A stretch of DNA of 56,067 bases from Geminicoccaceae bacterium (GTDB taxonomy: Bacteria; Pseudomonadota; Alphaproteobacteria; Geminicoccales; Geminicoccaceae): the NCBI GenBank assembly GCA_028285265.1, contig JANQPX010000072.1, forward strand, positions 1 to 56,067, in the 5' to 3' direction. Of the stretch, positions 25,331 through 33,672 are shown piece after piece. The notes under the pieces are model-generated. The model was not told the origin of the DNA. It did no database searches and worked only from the letters and a program-made list of their open reading frames with translations. A program made the position numbers and the translations under genes. Position 1 is the stretch's first letter, and the number at the start of each line of letters is the position of its first letter.

Positions 25331-26440
25331 ATGCGATTGCCGTCTCAGATTTGGAACCTTTAATCTTTTCAATCTTCAGGTTCCCGGTGGCCTCACCTAC
25401 TCGACAACGCCACCCTTCGAGGACAGCAAAGAAGGTCGTAAGGCCTATGAGAACAAAGTCTCCTGGACGGCGGAACGTATCAAGCTTCTCGATGCAGAGA
25501 TCATCGGCTTTCAGGAGCTTTGGGCGAGAGAAGCTTTGGTCGACGTATTCAATCAAGCCAATCTCGCTAACGACTACGATCTCATCGCGCGCGACGCGCC
25601 AGGCATGGGCCGGCCGCAAGTCGCGCTTGCGGTCCGTAAGAACAGGAAAGGGAAGTCCCAGATCCGGCCGGGCGCTGATTGGATCGCCAACTTCCCCGAC
25701 AGTTTCCGCTTTGACAAGCTCCGCGAAACCGACGGTGCTGAAGAAGAAATCACCATGACCATCAACAATTTCTCCCGCCCCATTCTTCATGCTGTCGTCC
25801 AGTCAGAGGGTACACGGCCAAAGCCTCCCGCCGTTTCCGTCTACGTCGCGCATCTAAATCTAAGGGGCCCGCTCGGCTAAGCTTCGCGCATCCGCGCCCC
25901 GTCGCTCGTCAGGAGTACGCCAAGATCAGCAAATCCGCAGTCTCTCACATCCGTCGTGTCATGGAGGCGGGTGCACTCCGTGCGCTTCTTGACGGCGTGA
26001 TGAAGTCGGAAGAAGACGACGACATCTCACCGACAGTTCTCCTCGGCCACCTCAATGACGACACGCTTGCTGTTACCGATGAACTCATCTCAGACCAGCC
26101 GACTTATCGCGTCATTGAGAAAAGTCGTGCTGGCCCAAGTTCTGACAAGGGCCTCTATTCCGTCGAACGCCTGCAGCAATATCGCTCTTCACGCCACGTT
26201 TACTACACGCATATCTACAAGCACAAACGCGAGATCCTTGACCACATTTTGGTCTCGGAGGAGTTTTATGATCATTCACGCAAGCGACAATGGTCTTTCC
26301 GCGAAATGGAAGTGTACAACGATCACCTGAATAGGGAATCCTTCGAACATGAAGGCGCAAATGATCATGGACTCGTCCGTGCCTATTTCGACTGGAACCC
26401 CATGCCAACGCAGATTGGCGACCACTCGTTAACGGCCTGA
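25331..26440 (+). pseudogene. endonuclease/exonuclease/phosphatase-family gene with two apparent frameshifts
   Basis: Joined translation gives an EEP-fold protein of about 365 residues: RFGTFNLFNLQV, then AEIIGFQELW (catalytic Glu), VSVYVAHL, GHLNDD (the GDxN motif with Asp replaced by His), LDHILVSEEFY and NDHGLVRAYF. The frame starting at ATG 25331 hits TAA after ten codons; the body (from about 25338) is one base out of phase with it and has no start of its own. A second break near 25856 (an AAA run after CATCT) ends that frame at 25880, while the rest continues in another frame from AAATCTAAG. Removing one base near 25340 and adding one near 25856 restores the gene. Decay or assembly error. 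Confidence 0.75.
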
Positions 26441-26549
26441 ATTGCCTGGGATCGGACTGGCTAAGGTGTTTCGCTAGCGTTGATTAGATCGGCGGGTTAT
26501 AGGAGCGATCGATCCACTGATCTCTTGTACCAGATTTGGATAATTGCCG

Positions 26550-27515
26550 ATGGCCTCTCGCATGACAGCTCGACGCTTCGCCTTCGTTCTCGCGACCACA
26601 GCGTTTCTAACGGCTGGAAGCTGCGATGGTGGCAGCACGATCCAAGCCGTGCCTGATTGGGGTGGCGGCGACCGCTCACCTTATGTTCCAGAGGGCTATG
26701 AACTCGCCTTCAATGACGAATTTGATGGGCAAAGCGCTTATGCGCTGCACTTGCATGTCGGTGCAGATGACCCAGCGAAGAATGGGCAAGACAGGGCCAA
26801 CTCGTCACGCATTTGGGAGACATATTTCGCTGGCTGGAACGTACGCCATCTAGAAGGGAATAACGATTTGGCGCTGAAGGCTGGGCCGGATTATCGGGGA
26901 CTTGGTGGATTGAGCCTCTCGGAGCACGGCATTCACCTTCATGAGCTCACCGATGAGGGAACCATCAAACTCTATGCACGACCGACACCATCAGCCCTTC
27001 TAGAACAATTCGAGATGCCGTATCTGGGAGGCATGATTTCGGGCGAAAACCTCCATTCCCAGACCTACGGCTATTGGGAAATGAGGGTGCGCCTCAACAG
27101 CATCTCCGCCAGCCATCATTGGGCGTTCTGGCTGATACCTGACGATCACGCCTGGCCGCCCGAGATTGATATGCTGGAAGCGGTAGGGTCCAACCCAAGC
27201 AATCAATCTGACGCCGACTACTTCTTTTTCAACTCGATCCTAAGTGATCCCAACACGGACGAGATCACGAGGGTGACGCCGCCACGCGGCAAGGACGCCT
27301 GGTACACGGTAGGTTTTCTTTGGACCAAGACAGATATGCGTTGGTTCCTAGATGGTCAGGAGGTTCGCAGTCGTCCGGCCATGGGCGGCGATAAGGCCTT
27401 GTATTTCCTTGTATCTCCAGAAGTCGGTGGAAACTGGGTGGGCGCCCCTACCGCCAACACAGTATGGCCGACCGAGGCGGAAATTGATTATGTCAGGGTC
27501 TATCGCGAAGGTTAG
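26550..27515 (+). CDS. secreted GH16 glycoside hydrolase (beta-glucanase-like)
   Basis: A 321-residue enzyme with a signal peptide ending near TAGSC (possible lipoprotein, though the lipobox is weak). The GH16 catalytic motif EIDMLEAVG carries the nucleophile and acid/base glutamates; FNDEFDG near the start, GYWEMRVRL and the end EAEIDYVRVYREG are also typical. It should cleave beta-1,3/1,4-linked glucan or galactan outside the inner membrane; laminarinase and agarase types cannot be told apart by eye. ATG 26550 is used; a TTG 6 bases upstream is equally open. It stands alone, convergent with the BLUF gene. Confidence 0.88.
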   Translation: MASRMTARRFAFVLATTAFLTAGSCDGGSTIQAVPDWGGGDRSPYVPEGYELAFNDEFDGQSAYALHLHVGADDPAKNGQDRANSSRIWETYFAGWNVRHLEGNNDLALKAGPDYRGLGGLSLSEHGIHLHELTDEGTIKLYARPTPSALLEQFEMPYLGGMISGENLHSQTYGYWEMRVRLNSISASHHWAFWLIPDDHAWPPEIDMLEAVGSNPSNQSDADYFFFNSILSDPNTDEITRVTPPRGKDAWYTVGFLWTKTDMRWFLDGQEVRSRPAMGGDKALYFLVSPEVGGNWVGAPTANTVWPTEAEIDYVRVYREG

Positions 27516-27555
27516 ATAGTGGGCTTTTCCAAAAGGGAAACACCCCATGGAACGA

Positions 27556-27567
27556 GGGAGCGCTCCC
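27556..27567. promoter_or_regulatory. LacI-type operator-like palindrome (or hairpin) after the GH16 gene
   Basis: GGGAGCGCTCCC is a perfect 12-bp palindrome with the central GCGC typical of LacI-family operators for sugar regulons. It is placed 41 bases after the GH16 stop and 66 bases from the BLUF stop, in a convergent spacer where no promoter is expected. It could be a relic operator from a larger sugar locus, or simply part of a bidirectional terminator; a weaker TTTCC/GGAAA stem lies just before it, but no T-tract follows. Confidence 0.4.
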
Positions 27568-27632
27568 GGGGATTTAGCTCAACTTAGGGCTTCTGAAGCA
27601 AGCCGGTTCTTGATGGCATTACTGACGTGCCG

Positions 27633-28088
27633 TTATTCAATCGTCACCCTGTTATCAGCAAGCATTCTTGGAATCTTGGTGATGAGATCTCTTAATTCCT
27701 CACCTCTCTCCTGAGTCAGTTCCTCGCACAGTCCCTCGATCTGAGCCTGAACGGTCGGCAAGAATGAGTCCGACGGCGCCGTGTTATGGTTCGTTTGCAC
27801 GCAGCCCATGCTCCATTGGCCAAAGATCCGATCAGGCAGAGCCCCCTGGTAAATGACACGGATATCCTTATGGCGGGAATCCCGGCCGATCTTATCAAGG
27901 AGTGTTTCTACAACGTCCTTTTGACCTTCGAGCACCTGCAGAAACGAACTGCCTACAGCCATTAAGATTCCGCTTACGCCCAGCGTTCGGTTGGTTTGTG
28001 AAGCCTCAATAGCGATGTCACGCACCAACATGGGATCCATCGGGTCCGTACGACTACTGATATAGATGACGAAAACGTCGGCCATCAT
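27633..28088 (-). CDS. BLUF-domain blue-light sensor protein
   Basis: A 151-residue protein whose first ~95 residues are a BLUF domain binding FAD. All photocycle residues are present with the same spacing as in AppA: Tyr9, Asn33, Gln51 (in FLQVLEG), Trp92 and Met94 (in QWSMG), separated by 24, 18, 41 and 2 residues. The C-terminal ~50 residues form an acidic helical tail with no output domain, so it belongs to the short BLUF proteins that signal by protein contact. Its ATG overlaps the kinase stop (ATGA) with GGAG 5 bases upstream, so both are co-translated. The kinase is the obvious partner. Blue-light function is strongly supported; the downstream effect is unknown. Confidence 0.92.
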   Translation of the reverse strand: MMADVFVIYISSRTDPMDPMLVRDIAIEASQTNRTLGVSGILMAVGSSFLQVLEGQKDVVETLLDKIGRDSRHKDIRVIYQGALPDRIFGQWSMGCVQTNHNTAPSDSFLPTVQAQIEGLCEELTQERGEELRDLITKIPRMLADNRVTIE

Positions 28089-28948
28089 CGCAGCTCCGTT
28101 TCCTGGCTTGGCGCCTCGACGGGCAAGTAAATGTGAAAGGTGGTCCCTTCACCCTCCGTCGTCTCGAAGAAGAGTGTACCTCCATTACGCTCGACGATCG
28201 ACGAATGGGCGAAGGCGAGGCCCTGCCCCGTCCCTCTTCCGACATCCTTCGATGAGAAAAATGGATCGAAGATGCGATGTTGGATTTCGATTGGAATGCC
28301 GGTTCCAGAGTCTTGGATCTGGATACCAACGCTGTTCTTATAGATGTAGGACCGAATTTCGATCGTGCCGCGCTCGGATGTTTCTTCGATAGCATGAGTC
28401 GCATTGACGATCAGGTTGATGAGGACCTGGCTAAGCTCGCCTTCATAACACTCGACTTTGGGAAGATGTTGAGCGAGATCGGTTTGCAGATCCAAACAAT
28501 GCTTCCACGAGCCCTTGCTCATCAAAACAGCGTTTTCAATCGACTCATTGACGTCAATAAGAACCTTTTCTCTTGTTCCAGAATGTACCAACGAGCGCAT
28601 CGAACGCACGATAGCAGAGATCGTTTCGACACCCATCATGGATTGCGAAATCGCTGCGGGCACCTCCTCGGCCAGAAAGTCGACGTCATTCTCGACGGAA
28701 AACTCCTGGATTTCCAAGTATCGCTTGCGGAGGATGTCATCGCTTTGGATGAGCTCGCTAAGGCTCTGGTACCGCCTTACAAGCTCGATCAGGATGTCGA
28801 GCTGATCGGAGACGTAGCGAAGATTGTCGCCAATGTATTGGACCGGCGTATTGATTTCATGGGCAATGCCAGCGGCAAGTTGGCCGACGACTTCTAAACG
28901 ATTGGAGGCATCGTCCGATACGCGCTTGTATTGATATGCCGCCCCCAT
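28085..28948 (-). CDS. soluble sensor histidine kinase without sensor domain, coupled to BLUF protein
   Basis: From ATG 28948 (AAGGGA 5 bases upstream) the product has 287 residues: a HisKA dimerisation domain with phospho-acceptor His30 in AAGIAHEINTPVQYI, a long coiled helical region to about 150, and a HATPase_c domain with N-box LIVNATHAI, G1 DSGTGIP, F-box FDPFFSSK and G2 GRGTGQGLAFA. There are no membrane helices and no PAS, GAF or receiver domain, only ~18 residues before HisKA. It must therefore take its signal from another protein, and the 4-base overlapping BLUF gene is the best candidate. No response regulator is near. The in-frame ORF up to 29032 has no ribosome-binding support. 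Confidence 0.9.
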   Translation of the reverse strand: MGAAYQYKRVSDDASNRLEVVGQLAAGIAHEINTPVQYIGDNLRYVSDQLDILIELVRRYQSLSELIQSDDILRKRYLEIQEFSVENDVDFLAEEVPAAISQSMMGVETISAIVRSMRSLVHSGTREKVLIDVNESIENAVLMSKGSWKHCLDLQTDLAQHLPKVECYEGELSQVLINLIVNATHAIEETSERGTIEIRSYIYKNSVGIQIQDSGTGIPIEIQHRIFDPFFSSKDVGRGTGQGLAFAHSSIVERNGGTLFFETTEGEGTTFHIYLPVEAPSQETELR

Positions 28949-29355
28949 CGTTGTCCCTTTGAAAGTTCGCGTGAGTTCTAAGGCTGCCAACATGGCGTGT
29001 GTTCGCGACATCCCCCAGCGGCCCAAAGGCAAGCGGTCAGGTCACGACCAGCGACTGTCAAACTGCTTTAGTAACAATGACCGACACTTAGGGTGTCCAC
29101 GACTTAGTCTTGCCAGAAAAAAGTTAATGTGGCGTTACGAGCCCGTTGCGATGATCTTGGACACGAAGCGTCGTCGAGACAAAGGAGACTCTGTCTTCAG
29201 GGATTGACGATGCGATGGCCCGGCAATGAGGTCACTCCTGCTTTGACGCCCATCAGATCGCTGCCCTTGCCTCAGATCCGTCAAACAGCGTAGAGACGGA
29301 GAGAAGCTTTTCGTTAACGCTACCCTTGTGTGGCTCGTCGGAGACCGTCGAGATT
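28949..29355. other. divergent intergenic region, kinase/EamA
   Basis: About 400 bases between the histidine kinase and the second EamA gene. Only very short frames are open. A 5-bp inverted repeat, GACAC-ttagg-GTGTC, sits at 29083-29097 and could be an operator for the kinase-BLUF operon, but it is weak. I see no RNA gene and cannot place promoter boxes with confidence. Confidence 0.4.
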
Positions 29356-30306
29356 ATGCCCGGTTGGATTGCCTATCTTGCTTGCCTGATCGGAGTCTTC
29401 GGTCACGCTTCCAGCGAATTTGTCGCTAAGCTAGCGGAAACGCCAGGACCTGAATTCAGCGTTTGGCGGTTTTTGATTGGCGGCGCTTTTCTTGTACTTG
29501 TCACTCAGTTTTGGCCTGGCGCGCGTGACCTGGTGACGCCACTCCGTGAAAACGGGCTGCGCATTACCTTGCTGTCCTGCCTCGGCATGGCGCTAGGGCA
29601 ATTGATCTTTCATTGGGCCTTGGATTTCGCAAGTGTCGTCCAAGTGGCAACGATCGTTACCGGCATTCCGATCGCTGTCGTTGTGGTCGATCGGCTGATC
29701 AACGGTACGCCCATGACTGCTCCCAAGATTGTGAGCGGAATTGGCGCATTCATCGGCGTCGTCCTGCTCCTCACCAATAGCGCGACCGAGGATGTGCAGT
29801 TCGGCGGCTCTAGTTTGACTGGCACGTTGATGTCGTTGATCTGTGCCGTCATCGGAGGCATTTACATCGTACTTGCAAAGCCCCTCGTGCAACAGTACGG
29901 CCCCGTTCGAATGACAGCCTATACCTTCGCACTCGGCTTTTTCTTTCTGTATGCTGTGGTTGGCATTGCCTGGGGCGTCTGGATTGACCCAACGTCCCTG
30001 TTCGACAAGCGTCCTGAGCAAATCGTAGGAATTCTCACCATCGGCATCTGGAACACTGCCATGGCGATGACGTTGTGGCTTGCCGGGCTTTCGTTCGCAC
30101 CGGACGCTCAGCGCGCAAACTATCTTTTCTTCTTGAAGCCGGTCATTGCCGCCTTCCTCGCCGTGATCTTTCTTGGTGATACCCTCACCTGGATGCAAAG
30201 CCTGGCCATCTTCGCCATTTGTTTTTGCGTTGCTCTCGAATACATCTGGACGCAAAGACGCGCTGCGGCCTTAGACCTACGGGCAGCCACTGCGCTAAAA
30301 GATTGA
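29356..30306 (+). CDS. EamA/DMT-family transporter
   Basis: A 316-residue protein with about ten hydrophobic helices in two halves, typical of the DMT superfamily. The first half contains SSEFVAKLAETPG and FSVWRFLIGGAF; the second ends with LFFLKPVIAAFLAVIFLGD, the usual EamA helix-9 pattern. ATG 29356 starts just before the first helix; a TTG at 29326 would add ten polar residues. It probably exports a metabolite. It precedes the YedE-moeA operon by 73 bases and may share its transcript; its substrate is unknown and it is only distantly similar to the other EamA gene in the window. Confidence 0.85.
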   Translation: MPGWIAYLACLIGVFGHASSEFVAKLAETPGPEFSVWRFLIGGAFLVLVTQFWPGARDLVTPLRENGLRITLLSCLGMALGQLIFHWALDFASVVQVATIVTGIPIAVVVVDRLINGTPMTAPKIVSGIGAFIGVVLLLTNSATEDVQFGGSSLTGTLMSLICAVIGGIYIVLAKPLVQQYGPVRMTAYTFALGFFFLYAVVGIAWGVWIDPTSLFDKRPEQIVGILTIGIWNTAMAMTLWLAGLSFAPDAQRANYLFFLKPVIAAFLAVIFLGDTLTWMQSLAIFAICFCVALEYIWTQRRAAALDLRAATALKD

Positions 30307-30379
30307 GCCTTCCTGAAGCCCTGCCGTATGCTGTCTCGCAGCTTTTTCCTTAAGCGAAGGTGAACACCGTCTGGACATC

Positions 30380-31474
30380 ATGGAAGACCTTACCGCGAAA
30401 ACAACTGTTGCGCTTGCCGCATTTCTCGCCGGGATGGTCTTCGGCGCCGTGGTGCAGAGAACCCATTTTTGCACAATGGGTGCGATTGCCGACCTGACGT
30501 TATTTGGTGACAGCCGCCGTCTGCGCGCCTGGCTACTTGCGATTGCGATCGGGCTTCTTGGCAGCCAAGCTCTGCATGGTCTTGGCTTAATCAATCTTAG
30601 TGCTACCGCTTACCGAGCATCTGACATCCTTTGGTTAGGCGCCCTTCTCGGTGGTCTTATGTTTGGATTCGGGATGACCCTCACCGGCGGATGCACCTCT
30701 CGCAATCTGGTGCGCCTAGGGGCGGGCAACCTGAAGTCCATGGTCGTATTGCTAGTGCTGGGGGTGACGGCCTATATGACCATGAACGGCCTGTTTGCGC
30801 TTGCGCGCATTCGCCTTGATGATTTTGGCAGCATTCATAGCGTCGATCAGGGTATTGGAGCGACATTCGGCCTTGCCGATTCCACAACGATGGTCATCGC
30901 ATTCGGAAGTGCCGCCGCGATCGCCACCTTTTGCTTAAAGGACAGACGATTCAGGGAATCACGCAAGGACGTCAGTGCAGGTTTGATTCTCGGTTTGCTC
31001 ATCCCGATAGGATGGCTGATTACAAGTATTCTTGGCGCTGATGACTTCGAGCCAGAGCCTCTTGCTTCATTTACCTTTGTCGGTCCGATTGCACGCGGCT
31101 TGATCTACCTTATGACCTACCCAGCCGCTTCAATCAATTTCGGCATCGCAGCGACGGGCGGCGTGCTCGTCGGAGGCTTCTTGGCAGCGCGTACTGCCGG
31201 CGAGCTCCGCATCGAGGGCTTCAATGGGCTTGATGACCTGAAACGACACCTCATCGGCGCAGTCCTTATGGGCGTGGGTGGTGTGCTTGCTCTCGGCTGC
31301 ACGATTGGCCAGGGCATGACCGGCCTTTCCACGCTTGCCCTTGGGTCCATCATCGCGACTCTCTCGATAATGGCAGGTGGCGTACTCGGAGTCCGCTATT
31401 TGGAAAGAGGCAGTTTGCGAGCAGCGTTACGCGCGGTCTTACCTCTGGTCGGCGCAGAAAGGTCAAGTGGATGA
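30380..31474 (+). CDS. YeeE/YedE (TsuA-like) sulfur-compound transporter
   Basis: A 364-residue inner-membrane protein with about nine hydrophobic segments and the family's cysteine motifs: VQRTHFCTMG near residue 31, GFGMTLTGGCTSRNLVR and GAGNLKSM around 95-116, and LGCTIGQGMTG near the end. In TsuA, cysteines of this kind relay thiosulfate through the membrane; some relatives move selenium or other sulfur species. The last four bases overlap the moeA start (ATGA), so sulfur uptake and molybdenum-cofactor assembly are coupled in expression. No TusA-like partner is adjacent. Confidence 0.87.
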   Translation: MEDLTAKTTVALAAFLAGMVFGAVVQRTHFCTMGAIADLTLFGDSRRLRAWLLAIAIGLLGSQALHGLGLINLSATAYRASDILWLGALLGGLMFGFGMTLTGGCTSRNLVRLGAGNLKSMVVLLVLGVTAYMTMNGLFALARIRLDDFGSIHSVDQGIGATFGLADSTTMVIAFGSAAAIATFCLKDRRFRESRKDVSAGLILGLLIPIGWLITSILGADDFEPEPLASFTFVGPIARGLIYLMTYPAASINFGIAATGGVLVGGFLAARTAGELRIEGFNGLDDLKRHLIGAVLMGVGGVLALGCTIGQGMTGLSTLALGSIIATLSIMAGGVLGVRYLERGSLRAALRAVLPLVGAERSSG

Positions 31475-32751
31475 ACAAAGATGTACCGAGCGCCAAGCCG
31501 CTTCTGGACGACTGCTTTGCCCACGACCTCAAGCGGATGCCTGCAAGGGAAGCTTTGGACATGTTACGGGAACGAGTTTCGACTGTCGTCAGTCAAGAGA
31601 TCGTTCCTCTCGAACAGGCCTATGGTCGTTTTCTCGCAGAGGCGCTGATTGCCGATCGGGATGTACCCGCCTTCACGAATGTGGCCGTCGATGGCTACGC
31701 CTTCGCCCACCAAAGCCTTGTTACAGGTGGCGAAAGCCGATTGCGATTAGCGGCTGGGAGATCGGCCGCAGGACAGCCCTTTCCAGGTGTTGTTCGACGA
31801 GACGAAGCCGTTCGTGTCTTGACCGGTGGTGCATTGCCTGAAGGCACCGACACTGCTCTCATGCAAGAAGATGTCGTGGTTCATGGCGATTATGTCTTGA
31901 TTCCCGCAGGTGTGAGACGAGGCGCAAATTGCCGACTTGCCGGTGAAGACATGAAAGCTGGTGAGACCGTTCTCGCCTCATCATGCCGCCTTCGTCCACA
32001 GGAGGTCGGTGTTGCTGCAGCGCTAGGACGGACGGGGTTGCCTGTATTCCGTCCTCTCAAAGTTGCCCTGGTTTCGAGCGGTGATGAAGTCGTCCCTCCG
32101 GGCGAGCCCTTAGCCCACGGCATGACCTATGACAGCAATAGCGCCATCCTAAAGGGGCTCCTTCAGACCATCGGCGTCGACGTTTCGGATCAGGGCATTT
32201 GGCCGGACCAGGAAGGCCTGATTTTGAGCAAACTGGCCGAAATTGCTGCCACGCATGATGCCATCATCACAACCGGCGGCGCGTCGCGCGGGGATGAAGA
32301 TCATATGGTTAAGGCCGTCGAAAAACTTGGCAGCCTCCACTTTTGGCAAATCGCCGTCAAACCCGGTCGTCCACTCGCGTTCGGCCAGATTGACAAGGCC
32401 GTCTTCATCGGTCTGCCTGGCAACCCCGTTGCCGCAATGGTGTGTTTTTTATTGTTCGGTAGACCCGTCCTTACGGCCTTGGCTGGCGGCCGATGGACCG
32501 AACCCGTCGGCTATCAGGTCAGGGCTGACTTCTCGATGAAGAAAAAGCCTGGAAGGCGCGAATATCTGCGTGCAAAGCTTGTCATGAATGACGACGGTGA
32601 GAGATGGGTCAGCAAGATCGAGCGCGAAGGCTCAGGCATCATAACCTCACTGACTGAAGCCGACGGCTTGATCGATATCGCTGAGACGATCACGTTGATC
32701 AATCCGGGAGACCCGGTGTCATTCCTACCCTTTAGCAGTTTCGATCTTTGA
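31471..32751 (+). CDS. moeA: molybdopterin molybdenumtransferase MoeA
   Basis: A 426-residue enzyme that inserts molybdate into adenylylated molybdopterin in the last step of Moco synthesis. Characteristic segments are DVPAFTNVAVDGYAF near residue 65, VSSGDEVVPPGEPL, TTGGASRGDEDH and GLPGNPVAAMVC, followed by the C-terminal MoeA domain IV. The start overlaps the YedE stop by four bases. No other Moco gene is in the window apart from the half XdhC at 19.6 kb. Many alphaproteobacteria carry more than one MoeA, so this may be a paralog dedicated to one molybdoenzyme; that is inference. Confidence 0.93.
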   Translation: MNKDVPSAKPLLDDCFAHDLKRMPAREALDMLRERVSTVVSQEIVPLEQAYGRFLAEALIADRDVPAFTNVAVDGYAFAHQSLVTGGESRLRLAAGRSAAGQPFPGVVRRDEAVRVLTGGALPEGTDTALMQEDVVVHGDYVLIPAGVRRGANCRLAGEDMKAGETVLASSCRLRPQEVGVAAALGRTGLPVFRPLKVALVSSGDEVVPPGEPLAHGMTYDSNSAILKGLLQTIGVDVSDQGIWPDQEGLILSKLAEIAATHDAIITTGGASRGDEDHMVKAVEKLGSLHFWQIAVKPGRPLAFGQIDKAVFIGLPGNPVAAMVCFLLFGRPVLTALAGGRWTEPVGYQVRADFSMKKKPGRREYLRAKLVMNDDGERWVSKIEREGSGIITSLTEADGLIDIAETITLINPGDPVSFLPFSSFDL

Positions 32752-33063
32752 CAGATAAACCCGACGTCGATCTTTCTTAACTCTCGACAGCCTCAAAATC
32801 CATCACCCTCAGGTGCATCACCAAGAGCGCCATCGGGTCTTATATCAGCCTCACGGCCGGCGCCTTATTCATGAGGCAGTCTTCGGGAAGCAAACTCCGT
32901 ATCATTTCGGCCAAGAGGGATAGGCACGACCTGGCCGTATGACGGCGACACTGCTTTTGTAGATCGGCGCAGCCCGTCGCCTTGTCGAGCCAGCAGACAG
33001 AGCGGTCTCTTCGCTGGCCACTCCGCAATTGTAAGCAGTCCCATGATCTAGATTTGGAGCACG
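32752..33063. other. convergent intergenic region, moeA/cytochrome c, with a doubtful small frame
   Basis: About 310 bases between two convergent stops. On the minus strand a 62-codon frame (33028-32840, TTG start, no Shine-Dalgarno) encodes a cysteine-containing peptide with segments GCADLQKQC and SLLPEDC; a second frame of 57 codons overlaps it. The first has a plausible amphipathic pattern but no support from a ribosome site or a known family, so I do not call it as a gene. I see no strong terminator hairpin. Confidence 0.3.
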
Positions 33064-33495
33064 CTATCCACGGATGGTGGAGAGGTAGGCAATGACATCG
33101 TCCCGATCAGAAGTCCTGCGAAAGCCTTCGAACACCATCTTCGTTCCAGCAATAACGCCACGCGGTTTCGTCAAGAACCGATCGAGGTTATCCGGGTTCC
33201 ACACGATGCCCGAAGCGCCGAAATTGATCATGTCTTGGGAATAGCCAAATCCCGGCACACTCCCTGGCTGCCGCCCGACCACCCCCGCTAGGCTCGGCCC
33301 GATCTTGATCTCGCCGGGTATAATCGTGTGGCACTTCAGACATTCCTTAAACAACCGCTCGCCTCGGGCAGGATCAGGCGGGCGCACTGTTTCCGTCTCC
33401 GTCCCCGTGTTGCCGAACTGCTGTGCGGTTACCGAACCGCCAGCGCTAAGTAGTATCGCCAGTGCTAACGTTTGAAGACCGAGCAAAACCCGCAT
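33064..33495 (-). CDS. periplasmic class I cytochrome c
   Basis: A 143-residue protein with a signal peptide (1-24, ending SVTA) and a mitochondrial-type cytochrome c domain: heme motif CLKCH with Cys52, Cys55 and His56, GPSLAGVVGR, and axial Met120 in GTKMVFEG. It carries electrons in the periplasm, for example between the bc1 complex or a dehydrogenase and an oxidase. The single-heme, ~115-residue mature part fits the c2/c552 group. It is monocistronic and divergent from the SDR gene over 177 bases. Confidence 0.92.
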   Translation of the reverse strand: MRVLLGLQTLALAILLSAGGSVTAQQFGNTGTETETVRPPDPARGERLFKECLKCHTIIPGEIKIGPSLAGVVGRQPGSVPGFGYSQDMINFGASGIVWNPDNLDRFLTKPRGVIAGTKMVFEGFRRTSDRDDVIAYLSTIRG

Positions 33496-33672
33496 CGCAC
33501 TACTTCCCTTCGAGCGTCAATTGAGCAAGCGGCAATGTCCTATCACGATCCGTTTCACGCTCGCAAAGGTCTATTGGGTGAGTCGTGCCCAGATCGAGAT
33601 TGTCGACAGGGCCCGACAACATCGCCATGATAACGATCGTCAAAGCGTCACCTTTCCCACAACGGTAGGACC

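Noticed and set aside
25329..25790. Minus-strand 153-codon frame opposite the broken nuclease gene
   Set aside because: The plus-strand translation shows clear nuclease/phosphatase motifs across the same region, whereas this frame shows no recognisable domain or ribosome site.
29593..30255. Minus-strand 220-codon open frame opposite the second EamA gene
   Set aside because: Polar, His/Asp-rich translation without any family pattern; the plus strand clearly encodes a ten-helix transporter in the same bases.
32840..33028. 62-codon minus-strand frame with five cysteines
   Set aside because: TTG start, no Shine-Dalgarno, overlapped by another open frame and no known family; kept only as a note in the intergenic description.
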